From Stenotrophomonas maltophilia (GTDB taxonomy: Bacteria > Pseudomonadota > Gammaproteobacteria > Xanthomonadales > Xanthomonadaceae), in the NCBI RefSeq assembly GCF_003205835.1, contig NZ_CP029773.1, positions 268,501 through 332,500 of the forward strand: a stretch of 64,000 nt of DNA. The letters run 5' to 3'. The translations under genes and the position numbers were made by a program. Positions within the stretch are counted from its first letter, which is position 1. Every line of letters starts with the position of its first letter. Of this stretch, positions 53,424 to 62,343 are shown one piece after another. The notes under the pieces are model-generated. The model saw only the letters and a program-made list of their open reading frames with translations. It did not search any database and was not told the DNA's origin.

Positions 53424-55130
53424 TTAGTGCAGTCCCAGGCTCAGGTGGTCGGCGATCGGGCCGAGTACCAGCGCCGGCATGAACTGCAGCACGGTCAGGA
53501 TGACGATCACCGAGACCAGGGTCAGGGCGAAGGTCGGGGTTTCGATCTGCAGGCTGCCGGCAGACTCCGGGGCCTGGCGCTTGGCAGCCAGCTGTGCGGC
53601 CACCACCAGCGGAATGATCAGCAGCGGGAAGCGGCCCAGCAGCAGTACCAGCGAGCAGCTCAGGTTCCACCACAGCGTGGCGTCGCCCAGCCCTTCGAAG
53701 CCCGAGCCGTTGTTGGCGTAGGCCGAGACGTACTCGTAGAAGACCTGGCTGATGCCATGGAAGCCGGGGTTGGAGGTCCCTGCCAGGCCGGGCACGGCCA
53801 GGGTGATCGCGGTGAACACCAGCAGGGTGATCGGCTGCAGCAGCACCAGCAGGGCCAGCAGGCGCACCTGTGGCGTCTCCAGCTTGCGGCCGAACAGTTC
53901 CGGCGTGCGCCCGGTCATCAACCCGGCCAGGAACACACCCAGCAGCAGATAGACGATGAACTGCTGCAGGCCACAGCCGATGCCGCCCCAGATCGCGCTG
54001 ACCAGCATGTTGACCATCGCGATGCCGCCACTCAGCGGTGCCAGCGAATCGTGCATGCCGTTGACCGAACCGTTGGAGACCTGGGTGGTCACCGCCGCCC
54101 ACAGCGCAGTGCCATCGGCGCCGAAGCGCACCTCCTTGCCTTCCATCAGCAGCGGAGTGGCGGCGCTGGCGCTATGCCCTTCGCTCCACATCATCGCGCC
54201 GGTGGAAAGCAGCGACATGCCCAGCATGCAGCTGAACACCAGGGCGCCGAAGCGACGTCGGCCGGTGAACGCACCGATCATGAAGATCACCGCCATCGGC
54301 ACCAGCAGGATGCCGACGATTTCCAGCGCGTTCGACAGCGGGGTCGGGTTCTCCAGCGGGAAGCTGCTGTTCGGGCCGTACCAGCCGCCACCGTTGGCGC
54401 CCAGCTGCTTGGCCGCGACCATCGCCGCGACCGGGCCCAGCGGCAGCTTCTGTTCGGCCATGCCGGCGCTGGCGTCGATCGGCGTGGCCTGCGGCCCACC
54501 GGTCATCGTCGACGGCACGCCCTGGCTGGTCAGCAGCAGGGTCCACACCAGGCACAGCGGCAGCAGGAAGCGCACGCACAGGCGCACCACGTCCACGTAG
54601 TAGTTGCCCACCGCCACCTGGCGGTCATCGCCGGTACCCGTCGCCGCCGCCTGCGGCGCACGCGAGAACAACGCCCGCAGCGTCGCCACTGCCAGCGCCA
54701 GGCCCATCATCGGCGTCACCACCTGCAGGCCGGTGATGCCGGTCATCTGCGAGAGATAGGACAGCTGCGCCTGGCCCGAATAGTGCTGCTGGTTGGTGTT
54801 GGTCAGGAACGAGATCATCGTGTGCAGCGCGGTGTCCCAGCGCATGTTCGGGATCTGGTCCGGATTCAGCGGCAGCCAGGCCTGGGTCATGAACACCGCC
54901 TGGGTCAGTACCGCGACCACCACGTTGCTCAGTACGAAGGCCAGCACGTAGCCGCGCCAGGACATCGAGCGCGACGGATCGACCCCGAACACCCTGTACA
55001 GCGGCTTCTCGATCCAGTGGAACAGCACGTCGACCTTCATCGGCGTGCCACGCATCACGCGGGCCAGGTACAGGCCCAGCGGCCACGCCAGCAGCAGGCT
55101 GGCGGCAATAATCACAAGCATCTCAGTCAT
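53424..55130 (-). CDS. kdpA: Potassium-transporting ATPase channel subunit KdpA
   Basis: A 568-residue inner-membrane subunit related to KtrB/TrkH channels, with ten helices and four selectivity-filter repeats. Recognisable blocks are [66 protein letters not shown], and [12 protein letters not shown] with [17 protein letters not shown]. It forms the potassium entry path of the Kdp pump. It starts 12 bases after kdpF and is followed by kdpB. Confidence 0.96.
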   Translation of the reverse strand: MTEMLVIIAASLLLAWPLGLYLARVMRGTPMKVDVLFHWIEKPLYRVFGVDPSRSMSWRGYVLAFVLSNVVVAVLTQAVFMTQAWLPLNPDQIPNMRWDTALHTMISFLTNTNQQHYSGQAQLSYLSQMTGITGLQVVTPMMGLALAVATLRALFSRAPQAAATGTGDDRQVAVGNYYVDVVRLCVRFLLPLCLVWTLLLTSQGVPSTMTGGPQATPIDASAGMAEQKLPLGPVAAMVAAKQLGANGGGWYGPNSSFPLENPTPLSNALEIVGILLVPMAVIFMIGAFTGRRRFGALVFSCMLGMSLLSTGAMMWSEGHSASAATPLLMEGKEVRFGADGTALWAAVTTQVSNGSVNGMHDSLAPLSGGIAMVNMLVSAIWGGIGCGLQQFIVYLLLGVFLAGLMTGRTPELFGRKLETPQVRLLALLVLLQPITLLVFTAITLAVPGLAGTSNPGFHGISQVFYEYVSAYANNGSGFEGLGDATLWWNLSCSLVLLLGRFPLLIIPLVVAAQLAAKRQAPESAGSLQIETPTFALTLVSVIVILTVLQFMPALVLGPIADHLSLGLH

Positions 55131-55142
55131 GGCCGGCTCCGC

Positions 55143-55235
55143 TCAGAACGACTCGGGCCGCAGCACGACATAAAGAAGATAGGCGGCGGCGACCAGCACC
55201 AGCACGCCACACAACAACGACAGCCAGGGGGACAT
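55143..55235 (-). CDS. kdpF: Potassium-transporting ATPase small subunit KdpF
   Basis: A 30-residue single-helix peptide. It begins MSPWLSLLCGVLVLV, continues through AAAYLLYVVLRPESF and ends in TGA at 55143-55145. The hydrophobic span followed by LLYVVLRPE is the KdpF pattern (compare the Y-L-LRPE end of E. coli KdpF). It stabilises the KdpABC complex in the membrane. Its place directly before kdpA, with a 12-base gap, confirms the assignment. Confidence 0.92.
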   Translation of the reverse strand: MSPWLSLLCGVLVLVAAAYLLYVVLRPESF

Positions 55236-55379
55236 TGCAATAGCGTCCTGGTGGAACCCCTCCACCTCAGGCCGTCATCGTCGTCCTGCCGCCCATAAAC
55301 GCACTACGCGCCGGACCGGGTCGACGCGTAAAGAGTGCATAAATTCCGTGGGCCAACCCGTAACCAGGCGCCGCCTGCT

Positions 55380-55449
55380 GTAGAGCCGAGACCATGCTCG
55401 GCTGCTCTTTCCCAAGGTCACGCAGAGCCGAGCGCGGGCCCGGCGCTAC
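55380..55449. repeat. SMAG-type pair upstream of the kdp operon
   Basis: GTAGAGCCGAG at 55380 has a facing partner ending CTAC at 55446-55449; arms are GCCGAG/CTCGGC types with diverged inner sequence. It lies between the start of the kdp operon and the 3' end of the next minus-strand gene. Confidence 0.65.
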
Positions 55450-55456
55450 AGGCGAA

Positions 55457-56119
55457 TTACGGAGCCTGGCTCGCCGGCACCAGCCCCTTCAGCTCGCGAT
55501 AGCGCTGCAGGGTGCTTTCAATTTCCACCTTCAACGCCTGCTGCTGCTGCAGGAACCCGGCCTGCAGGCGTTGCTGCGACTGCAGTTGCACGTGCCGCTG
55601 GCGGATCGCCTCGGCCTGCTTGTCGGCCACCTTGCCACCGGCCAGTTCGCGGTCACCTGCGGCCGCCAGCAGCGCCACCAGCGACTCACGCAGGCTGGTG
55701 ACGTTGTACTCGGCGGTCTTCAGGTTGTTGTCCAGCACTTCCTGGCGCTCGGCGAATACCCGGCGCAGGTCGTCCTCGCTGCCATAGGTGGTCAGCATGG
55801 CCTGCTCGGTGCGCTGGCGGGTCTGCGCGGCCATCAGGTCCAGCTGCTGCTGCGCCGCCTCCGTGCTGGCGGCGGCGCGCTCTTCGTCGGTCAACGCGCG
55901 CTGGACCTGCGCATTGCGCAGGCCGCTCTTCGCGTTGAACTCCTCGCGGGCATGGTTGACCGCGTCGGCCGGCAGCGAATCACTGCAGATCCGCTCCTTG
56001 CCCTCGTTCCAGCAGTACAGCTTCTTTTCCGTCTTGCCGCTGTCGCGCGACTGCGCCGGTACGGTGAACGGCACGGCCAGCAGCAGGCCGGCAAAGAGGA
56101 CAGCAGGAACTCGGGACAT
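55457..56119 (-). CDS. Exported coiled-coil protein with DUF4124-like start
   Basis: A 220-residue exported protein. MSRVPAVLFAGLLLAVPFTVPAQ is the signal peptide. The start of the mature region, KLYCWNEGKERICSDSLPADAV, resembles the DUF4124 pattern (YKWVD...YSDSLP). The rest is a long glutamine/alanine/arginine-rich helix with coiled-coil character (QRTEQAMLTTYGSEDDLRRVFAERQEVLDNN, then RQRHVQLQSQQRLQAG). Function unknown; probably a periplasmic structural or scaffold protein. It follows pyrE by 19 bases on the same strand and may share its transcript. Confidence 0.72.
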   Translation of the reverse strand: MSRVPAVLFAGLLLAVPFTVPAQSRDSGKTEKKLYCWNEGKERICSDSLPADAVNHAREEFNAKSGLRNAQVQRALTDEERAAASTEAAQQQLDLMAAQTRQRTEQAMLTTYGSEDDLRRVFAERQEVLDNNLKTAEYNVTSLRESLVALLAAAGDRELAGGKVADKQAEAIRQRHVQLQSQQRLQAGFLQQQQALKVEIESTLQRYRELKGLVPASQAP

Positions 56120-56138
56120 GACCTTTCCCCTGGGTCGG

Positions 56139-56798
56139 TCAGCGGATCGAACGGACGCCGTACTGGGCCCGGTAGGCTTCCAGCGGCTGCCGGTAACCCA
56201 CAAGTTCCGGGTTGCCGGAGGCGAAATCAAGCAGGTCGGCCAGCGACGCCACGGCGATCACCGGAATGCCGGCCTCTTCGGCCACCGACTGCGCCGCCGA
56301 ACGGCGATCGGTTTCCGAAGCGATCTCCTGGCGGTCCAGCGCCACCACGATGCCGGCCGGGGTGCCACCGGCGGCGCGGATGATGCCCAGCGCTTCACGG
56401 ATCGCGGTGCCAGCGGTGATCACGTCGTCGACGATCAGCACGCGCTTGCCGTTCATGTCGGCGCCGATCAGCTGGCCGCCTTCACCGTGGTCCTTGGCTT
56501 CCTTGCGGTTGAACGACAGCGGCAGGTCGCGGCCACGCTGGGCCAGCTCGCAGGCCATCGCGGTGGCCAGCGGAATGCCCTTGTAGGCGGGGCCGAACAC
56601 CACGTCGTACTTGATCCCGGTGGCATCGATGGCATCGGCGTAGCAGGCGCCGAGCTGCGACAGCAGCGAACCGGAGTCGAAACGACCGGCGTTGAAGAAA
56701 TAGGGGCTCAGCCGGCCGGACTTGAGGGTGAACTGGCCGAAGCGCAGGGCGTCGGCGGTCAGGGCCAGCTGCAGGAAACGGTGGCGGTGGTCGCTCAT
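56139..56798 (-). CDS. pyrE: Orotate phosphoribosyltransferase
   Basis: A 219-residue cytoplasmic enzyme that makes orotidine 5'-monophosphate from orotate and PRPP in pyrimidine synthesis. Signature blocks are FTLKSGRLSPYFFNAGRFDSG near the N-terminus, FGPAYKGIPLA, SFNRKEAKDHGEGG (the flexible catalytic loop) and the PRPP-binding VLIVDDVITAGTAIREA. The ATG at 56798 matches the family's usual start. It is divergent from the exonuclease III gene. No attenuator is obvious upstream. Confidence 0.96.
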   Translation of the reverse strand: MSDHRHRFLQLALTADALRFGQFTLKSGRLSPYFFNAGRFDSGSLLSQLGACYADAIDATGIKYDVVFGPAYKGIPLATAMACELAQRGRDLPLSFNRKEAKDHGEGGQLIGADMNGKRVLIVDDVITAGTAIREALGIIRAAGGTPAGIVVALDRQEIASETDRRSAAQSVAEEAGIPVIAVASLADLLDFASGNPELVGYRQPLEAYRAQYGVRSIR

Positions 56799-56960
56799 CA
56801 AAACTCGATTCATCTTCATTTGGAGCACAAATCCTAATCCAGCTGGGCGTTTCGCGCTCGTCCGGACCCTCGTGAAGGCCGTCGCGGCCCGTCGCGGCGG
56901 ACTGCGCAGCCCCGCGGGCAACCGGTATGCTTGCCCGGTTTCCCGCCGCAGGTCCCCCGC

Positions 56961-57761
56961 ATGCGCATCATCAGTTTCAACGCCAATGGCATCCGCTCCG
57001 CCGCAACCAAGGGCTTCCTCGACTGGTTCCGGTCCCAGGACGCCGACGTCCTGTGCATCCAGGAGACCAAGGCCCAGGAAGACCAGCTGACCGATCCGAT
57101 GTTCCGCCCGGACGGCCACCACTGCTTCTACCGCGACGCCATCACCAAGAAGGGCTACAGCGGCGTGGCGATCTACAGCAAGCGCGAGCCGGACCAGGTG
57201 ATCACCTCGCTGGGCTGGGCCCCGTTCGACGACGAAGGCCGCTACATCGAGGCGCGCTACGGCAACCTCAGCGTGGTCTCCTTCTATATCCCGTCGGGCA
57301 GCTCGGGCGACCTGCGCCAGGGCTTCAAGTTCGAAGTGATGGAATGGCTGCGGCCGATCCTCGAGGAATGGGCGCGCAGCGGCCGCGACTACGTGCTGTG
57401 CGGCGACTGGAACATCGTGCGTTCGGCGCTGGACATCAAGAACTGGAAGTCCAACCAGAAGAACTCCGGCTGCCTGCCGGAAGAGCGCGACTGGCTCAAC
57501 GCCCTGTGCGCCGACCATGGCCAGGCCACCGATGTCGCCGCCGGCCGTGGCTGGGCTGACGCCTACCGCCTGCTCAACCCCACCGGCGAGGACTACACCT
57601 GGTGGAGCAACCGCGGTGCTGCCCGCGCCAACAACGTCGGTTGGCGCATCGACTACCAGTTCATCACCCCGGGCCTGCGTGACCGCCTGCGCAGCTGCTC
57701 GATCTACCGCGACGAGCGCTTCTCCGACCACGCGCCGTTCATCGTGGACTACGACCTGTGA
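56961..57761 (+). CDS. xthA: Exonuclease III family (AP endonuclease); ampN position
   Basis: A 266-residue enzyme of the endonuclease/exonuclease/phosphatase family. It has the catalytic blocks of exonuclease III: SFNANGIRSA, IQETKAQ (metal-binding glutamate), GYSGVAIYSK, VLCGDWNIV (Asp/Asn pair), RIDYQFITP and SDHAPFIVDYDL (final histidine). It would cut at abasic sites during DNA repair. Its stop overlaps the ampG-like start (GTGA at 57758-57761). As I recall, this pair corresponds to the ampN-ampG operon described as needed for beta-lactamase expression in S. maltophilia. Confidence 0.93.
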   Translation: MRIISFNANGIRSAATKGFLDWFRSQDADVLCIQETKAQEDQLTDPMFRPDGHHCFYRDAITKKGYSGVAIYSKREPDQVITSLGWAPFDDEGRYIEARYGNLSVVSFYIPSGSSGDLRQGFKFEVMEWLRPILEEWARSGRDYVLCGDWNIVRSALDIKNWKSNQKNSGCLPEERDWLNALCADHGQATDVAAGRGWADAYRLLNPTGEDYTWWSNRGAARANNVGWRIDYQFITPGLRDRLRSCSIYRDERFSDHAPFIVDYDL

Positions 57762-59131
57762 CCGAGGCTGCCAAGCCGCGTCGGCCGTGGCAGCAGGTGG
57801 TGTCCAACCTGAGCCAGCGCAAGGTGCTGGCGATGCTGCTGCTCGGCTTCAGTTCCGGCCTGCCAATCTATCTGGTGGGCAACACGCTCGGCTTCTGGAT
57901 GCGCAAGGAAGGCATCGAGCTGAGCACGATCGGTTTCCTGTCATGGGTCGGGCTGGCCTACACCATGAAGTTCCTGTGGGCGCCGATCGTCGATAAGACC
58001 GACGTGCCTCTGTTCGGTCGCTTTGGCCGCCGCCGTGGCTGGATGCTGCTGTCGCAGCTGGTCGTGGTGGTGGGCCTGGTCGGCATGGCGCTGGTCCAGC
58101 CCAAGGGGGGCCAGATCCAGTTCCTGGGTATCGCCTGGCAGCACATCGTCGTGTTCGGCGTGATGGCCGTGATCGTGGCGTTTGCTTCGGCCACCCAGGA
58201 CATCGTCATCGATGCCTGGCGCATTGAAAGTGCTGACAACAGCGAGCAGCTGGGCCTGCTGACCTCATCCTCGGCGCTGGGCTATCGCACCGCATTGCTG
58301 GTCACCGATGCGCTGATCCTGATCATCGCGGCCCGTGTCGGCTGGCAGGTCTCGTACGAGATCATGGCCGTCCTCATGGCGCTTGGCGTGGTGGCCGTGG
58401 TCATGGCCCGTGAGCCCGCGCGGGAAGTGGCTGCCGTGCAGGCTCAGGCGACCTCGCTGTGGACGCCGCGGGGCCTGTTCGACGCCGTGGCGGGGCCGTT
58501 CATCGCCTTCGTCCGCGAGCATCGTAGTGGTGCGATCCTGATCCTGGTGGCCATCAGCGTCTATCGCATGGCCGACTTCGTCATGGGGCCGATGGCCAAC
58601 CCGTTCTACGTCGATCTCGGCCTGGACGAGGACACCGTTGGCGCTGTACGTGGCTCGGTGGGCCTGGTCGCGACCTTCGTCGGCATTGCTGCGGCGGGCC
58701 TGGTCTCGGTTCGCTGGGGAGTGCTGGCGGCGCTGATGGTGGGCGCCGTGCTGGGTCCGGCCTCCAACCTGGCGTTTGCCTGGCTGGCCTATTCGGGCCC
58801 GGACACCACCCATTTCGCGGTGGCCATGGCAATCGACAACTTCGCCAGCGGTTTCGCCGGTACGGCGCTGATCGCCTATATGTCGAGCCTGACCAGCATC
58901 GGATACACCGCAACCCAGTACGCGCTGCTGAGTTCGTTCTACGCGATGCCCGGCAAGGCGCTCAAGGGGCTCTCGGGGTGGTCGGTACAGACGCTCGCGC
59001 AGGGCCGGACGCTGCTGGAAGGCTACGCGCTGTTCTTCGTCGGTACCGCGCTGGTGGCGATCCCTGTGGTGATCCTGTGCGCTCTGTTGATCGTGCAGCA
59101 GCGCCGTCGCCAGGCCGCAAGCGCCGCCTGA
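57758..59131 (+). CDS. ampG: AmpG-family muropeptide permease
   Basis: A 457-residue inner-membrane MFS transporter of the AmpG family, which imports GlcNAc-anhydroMurNAc peptides for peptidoglycan recycling. These imported muropeptides also control inducible beta-lactamases through AmpR. Family blocks are GFSSGLPIYLVGNTLGFWM in helix 1, FLWAPIVDK, the loop FGRRRGWM, and ASATQDIVIDAWRIE in helix 5. About 12-14 helices are predicted. It starts with GTG overlapping the preceding stop, so it depends on translation of the exonuclease gene. The anmK gene lies nearby. Confidence 0.9.
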   Translation: MTEAAKPRRPWQQVVSNLSQRKVLAMLLLGFSSGLPIYLVGNTLGFWMRKEGIELSTIGFLSWVGLAYTMKFLWAPIVDKTDVPLFGRFGRRRGWMLLSQLVVVVGLVGMALVQPKGGQIQFLGIAWQHIVVFGVMAVIVAFASATQDIVIDAWRIESADNSEQLGLLTSSSALGYRTALLVTDALILIIAARVGWQVSYEIMAVLMALGVVAVVMAREPAREVAAVQAQATSLWTPRGLFDAVAGPFIAFVREHRSGAILILVAISVYRMADFVMGPMANPFYVDLGLDEDTVGAVRGSVGLVATFVGIAAAGLVSVRWGVLAALMVGAVLGPASNLAFAWLAYSGPDTTHFAVAMAIDNFASGFAGTALIAYMSSLTSIGYTATQYALLSSFYAMPGKALKGLSGWSVQTLAQGRTLLEGYALFFVGTALVAIPVVILCALLIVQQRRRQAASAA

Positions 59132-59209
59132 TTGCCTGCCCGCCCGGACTGCGGGATCATCGCCCCCGACGCGCCGAGGGGGCGGTGCCTTGCGAACGGG
59201 GAAGTGAGC

Positions 59210-59440
59210 ATGGCCGACGTTGTGCTGCGGGACCTGGACCCGCTGCTGCTGGAACGTATCCGACGCGTCGCGGTCGCCCGCGGCTGGACCCACGAACAGA
59301 CCTGCACCGCCTTGCTGGAGCAGGGCCTGTTCAGCAGTGAACTGGAGGTCCGCTCCGGCTTCGGTGATCCCGAAGTGGATGCGCTCTCCGACGCCATCGC
59401 CGCCCTGCAGGCCCTGCCCGCAGGGCAGGGCTTCGATTAG
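59210..59440 (+). CDS. Small ribbon-helix-helix-like hypothetical protein
   Basis: A 76-residue protein. The start MADVVLRDLDPLLLERIRRVAVARGWTHEQTCTALLEQGL has the layout of a ribbon-helix-helix DNA-binding domain: a short beta-strand, then two helices with LERIRRVA and HEQTCTALLEQGL. The tail is acidic. I do not recognise a named family. GGGGAAG upstream supports the ATG at 59210; a longer frame from 59132 has no site. It follows ampG by 78 bases. No toxin gene is paired with it, so an antitoxin role is not supported. Confidence 0.68.
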   Translation: MADVVLRDLDPLLLERIRRVAVARGWTHEQTCTALLEQGLFSSELEVRSGFGDPEVDALSDAIAALQALPAGQGFD

Positions 59441-59447
59441 TGCCCAT

Positions 59448-59506
59448 GTAGCATCGAGCCACGCTCGACCGCCGTTCCCGGTAGATCCACGCCATGCGTG
59501 GATGAC
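59448..59506. repeat. Two adjacent SMAG-type palindromes of different classes
   Basis: GTAGCATCGAGCC-ACGCTCGACC at 59448-59471 belongs to the TCGAGC class and is followed at 59481-59506 by a GTAG palindrome of the ATCCACGC class. Both point the same way. They lie between the small gene and the convergent anmK gene. Confidence 0.75.
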
Positions 59507-59510
59507 CACC

Positions 59511-60638
59511 TCACGCCAGGTGGATCGCACCCAGGATCCGCGGCCCCGTCGCCCCGGTCACGCTCGGCAGGTTGCCGGCCAGCCCGTCCATCGTCCGCTG
59601 CGCCAGCCACGCAAAGCCCATCGCCTCCACGTACTCCGGGTCCAGCCCATGCACCGCGCTGGACTCCACCTGCACCTCCGGCAGCCGCGCCGCCAGCCGC
59701 TTCATCAGCTGCCGGTTGCGCACCCCGCCGCCACAGACCAGCAGGCGCCGGGTCTGCGGCTGCTGCGCCAGCAGCGCATCGGCCACCGTCGCCACGGTCA
59801 GCTCCAGCAGGGTGGCCTGCACATCAGCGGCGGCGTACTGGCCTTCGCCCATGTGTGCCTCGGCCCAGGCCAGATGGAACTGTTCGCGGCCGGTGCTCTT
59901 CGGAGGCGGCAGGTCAAACCACGGCTCCGAACGCCAGCCGGCCAGCAGGCCCTCGTCCACCGCGCCACTGGCGGCATACGCGCCATCGGCATCGAAGGTG
60001 CGGCCGGTGTGGCGCTGGCACCAGGCATCCATCAGCGCGTTGGCCGGGCCGGTATCGAAGCCACGCACCGCGCCTTCGCGCGGGATCAGGGTCAGGTTGG
60101 CGATGCCGCCCAGGTTCAGCACCGCGCGGTCTTCGTCGGCGGTGCCCAGCATGCCGAGGTGGAAGGCCGGCATCAGCGGCGCCCCATGGCCCCCGGCCGC
60201 CACGTCGCGGCGGCGGAAGTCAGAGACCGTGGTGATCCCGGTCAGCTCGGCGATGCGGTTGCCGTCGCCCAGCTGCACGGTGAAGGCGGGGTTGGCCAGC
60301 GGACGATGGCGCACGGTCTGGCCGTGCGAGCCGATCGCGCGCACCTGGCTGCGGTCCACCCCGGCCTCGGCCAGCAGCTGGTTGGCGGCCTCGGCGAAGT
60401 TGATCGCGATCCGCGCGTCCAGCTCGCCCAACTCCTCCAGCGAGTCCAGCGGGCCACCTTCGCCCAGCGCCACCAGCCGCGCCCGCAGCACCGGCTCCCA
60501 GCGGGCAGTCAGGCCGTGCACGAAGCGGCAGCCGCCACTGCTCGGGAACTGCACCAGTGCGGCATCGATGCCGTCGGCGCTGGTGCCCGACATCAGGCCA
60601 AGGTACAGGGGGGCGTCAGCGTCGGCAGTCGTGTTCAT
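59511..60638 (-). CDS. anmK: Anhydro-N-acetylmuramic acid kinase
   Basis: A 375-residue cytoplasmic kinase that converts imported 1,6-anhydroMurNAc to MurNAc 6-phosphate during cell-wall recycling. It has [17 protein letters not shown] (phosphate-binding loop) at the N-terminus, [67 protein letters not shown] and the late [14 protein letters not shown]. The length is normal. The M23 peptidase gene is upstream on the same strand but a terminator separates them, so anmK may have its own promoter in the 65-base gap or depend on readthrough. Confidence 0.95.
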   Translation of the reverse strand: MNTTADADAPLYLGLMSGTSADGIDAALVQFPSSGGCRFVHGLTARWEPVLRARLVALGEGGPLDSLEELGELDARIAINFAEAANQLLAEAGVDRSQVRAIGSHGQTVRHRPLANPAFTVQLGDGNRIAELTGITTVSDFRRRDVAAGGHGAPLMPAFHLGMLGTADEDRAVLNLGGIANLTLIPREGAVRGFDTGPANALMDAWCQRHTGRTFDADGAYAASGAVDEGLLAGWRSEPWFDLPPPKSTGREQFHLAWAEAHMGEGQYAAADVQATLLELTVATVADALLAQQPQTRRLLVCGGGVRNRQLMKRLAARLPEVQVESSAVHGLDPEYVEAMGFAWLAQRTMDGLAGNLPSVTGATGPRILGAIHLA

Positions 60639-60647
60639 GGCGGGCAT

Positions 60648-60683
60648 AAAAAAAGGACGCGGCAAGCTTGGGCTGCCGCGTCC
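60648..60683 (-). terminator. Terminator between the M23 peptidase and anmK genes
   Basis: A perfect ten-base-pair stem (GGACGCGGCA/TGCCGCGTCC) with a nine-base loop. On the minus strand it is followed by seven T's. It lies 20 bases after the M23 peptidase stop and ten bases before the anmK start, so it could also lower anmK expression. Confidence 0.85.
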
Positions 60684-60703
60684 TTCTTCGTCAACGCAGG
60701 GGC

Positions 60704-62176
60704 TCAGCCGCGCTTGCGGCCGGTCGCCTGCTTGTCCCTGGCGCTGGCCACCTCGGGGGCGGCTTCGTCGCGGCTGGTCGGCGCCGGGCTGGCGTCGGCG
60801 TAGATCAGCTTCTCCATGCCCTGGATGCGGGCCATCGCCGGTGCGGTCTGCGCGCGGAAGGCGACCAGCTCGGCGCCCTTCAGCGGCTCCGGCGGCGGCA
60901 TGGTCACGGTCAGCGGGTTGCGGTGCTCGCCGTTGACGCGGAATTCGTAGTGCAGGTGCGGGCCGGTCGCCAGGCCGGTCGAGCCGACATAGCCGATCAC
61001 CGTGCCCTGGGCCACGCGCTGGCCGGTCTTGATGTTCGCAAAGCGCGACATGTGGCCGTACAGGGTGGTGTGGCCGCGGCCGTGGTCGAGGATCACCACG
61101 TTGCCGTAGCCGCGCTGCACCCCGGCGAACTGCACGCGGGCGTCGCCGGCGGCCATGATCGGGGTGCCGGTGCGCGCGGCGTAGTCCACGCCCTTGTGCA
61201 TGCGCATCTTGCCCAGCACCGGGTGCTTGCGCGCGCCAAAGGTCGAGCTCAGCCGCGCGAACGGGATCGGCATGCGGATGAAGCTCTTCTTCAGCGAACG
61301 GCCGTTGATGTCGTAGTACTCGGACTTGCCGTTGCGGTCGAAGCGGAAGCCGGAATAGGTCTTGCCACCGGTGGTGAAGGTCGCGGCCAGGATCTTGCTG
61401 GTGTCCACCTTCTCGCCTTCGCGCCAGGTTTCATCCATCACCACGCTGAAGCGGTCGCCCGGCTGCAGGTCCTTCGAGAAGTCGATGTCATACTTGAAGA
61501 TGTCGTCGGTCATCGTCGCGATCGCCGACGGCGACAGCCCGGCGCGCCGGGCCGCGGCATACAGCGAGCTGGTGATCTCGCCGCTGGTGACCACCGTGCG
61601 CGTGGAGGTCTCGCGTTTGGTCACCTTCTCCTTGATGTCATCGCCGGCCAGGCTCAGTTCCACCCGGTTGTCGGCATCGCGGTCGAAGCGGATGCTGCGC
61701 AGGTCACCGGACAGCGGCATGTCGAAGGCGATCTCGGCCCCCGGGCGCAGCTTGGTCAGTGCCTCGCGCGCGCCGGGATGGTCCAGCACCCGGTGCAGGG
61801 TGGTGGCCGGAATGCCGGCCTTGTCGAACAGGTCGCTCAGGGTCTGGCCGCGCTGCACCCGCAGCACCTGCCAGCTGTCGCCGGGCACCTGCTGCTGGCG
61901 GGCCATGGTCAGCGGCGGCAACGGCAGCGCCAGGCTGGTGTGGCTGTCGGCGAAGGGCGCGTCGATGGTGTGCGAGAAGCCGGGGACGATCGTCGCCACC
62001 AGGGCGCCGATGGTCGCGAACAGACTGGCATGCATCCAATGGCGGCGGGTCCAGCGCTCATTGAAGGCGGCGGGAAGATGTTGCCTGAGCTTCCGATGCA
62101 GGGCGTTGTCGTGCAGGACGTGGAGGCGTTCCTGGAAGCGCTGCTTGCGTGCGCGCCCTTGTTCGGAATTGTGCAT
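60704..62176 (-). CDS. M23 metallopeptidase (MepM-like murein endopeptidase)
   Basis: A 490-residue envelope enzyme. A basic cytoplasmic N-terminus precedes one membrane anchor ([20 protein letters not shown], about residues 48-67). An OapA/LysM-like domain follows ([21 protein letters not shown]), then a Csd3-type inhibitory domain and the M23 zinc domain with [13 protein letters not shown] and [10 protein letters not shown] ligands and an active HTTLYGH. It probably cleaves peptide cross-links, making space for new murein. The neighbours tyrS (divergent) and anmK (downstream) match the Pseudomonas aeruginosa order tyrZ-PA0667-anmK, as I recall it. Confidence 0.93.
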   Translation of the reverse strand: MHNSEQGRARKQRFQERLHVLHDNALHRKLRQHLPAAFNERWTRRHWMHASLFATIGALVATIVPGFSHTIDAPFADSHTSLALPLPPLTMARQQQVPGDSWQVLRVQRGQTLSDLFDKAGIPATTLHRVLDHPGAREALTKLRPGAEIAFDMPLSGDLRSIRFDRDADNRVELSLAGDDIKEKVTKRETSTRTVVTSGEITSSLYAAARRAGLSPSAIATMTDDIFKYDIDFSKDLQPGDRFSVVMDETWREGEKVDTSKILAATFTTGGKTYSGFRFDRNGKSEYYDINGRSLKKSFIRMPIPFARLSSTFGARKHPVLGKMRMHKGVDYAARTGTPIMAAGDARVQFAGVQRGYGNVVILDHGRGHTTLYGHMSRFANIKTGQRVAQGTVIGYVGSTGLATGPHLHYEFRVNGEHRNPLTVTMPPPEPLKGAELVAFRAQTAPAMARIQGMEKLIYADASPAPTSRDEAAPEVASARDKQATGRKRG

Positions 62177-62265
62177 CGGCGGTTTTTTCCTGGCGGCCCG
62201 GGAGCGCGGGCCTGATCGCCGGTTACCATAGACACCTGAGAAAACCGCGTCAAACCCTTGTGCCC

Positions 62266-62286
62266 ATTGGCTTTTGTGAAGCCAAT
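62266..62286. promoter_or_regulatory. Hairpin in the tyrS / M23 peptidase intergenic region
   Basis: ATTGGCTT-TTGTG-AAGCCAAT is a perfect eight-base-pair palindrome with a five-base spacer, 58 bases upstream of the tyrS start and 90 from the divergent M23 gene start. It could be an operator serving either gene or a leader RNA hairpin. Confidence 0.4.
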
Positions 62287-62343
62287 CGGGTTAACTTCGC
62301 TTTAACACCCCACACAAGAATCGGCGTTGCCGGGAGTAGTCAC

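Noticed and set aside
52461..55298. A 945-residue open frame antisense to kdpB and kdpA
   Set aside because: It is a shadow of strongly conserved kdp genes, with Arg/His/Gln-rich composition and no recognisable motif.
55236..55379. A specific KdpE-binding site upstream of kdpF
   Set aside because: The region must contain the kdp promoter, but I could not identify a convincing conserved operator by eye.
59210..59440. A toxin-antitoxin pair involving the small RHH-like protein
   Set aside because: No toxin-sized partner lies on either side; the flanks are ampG and repeats.
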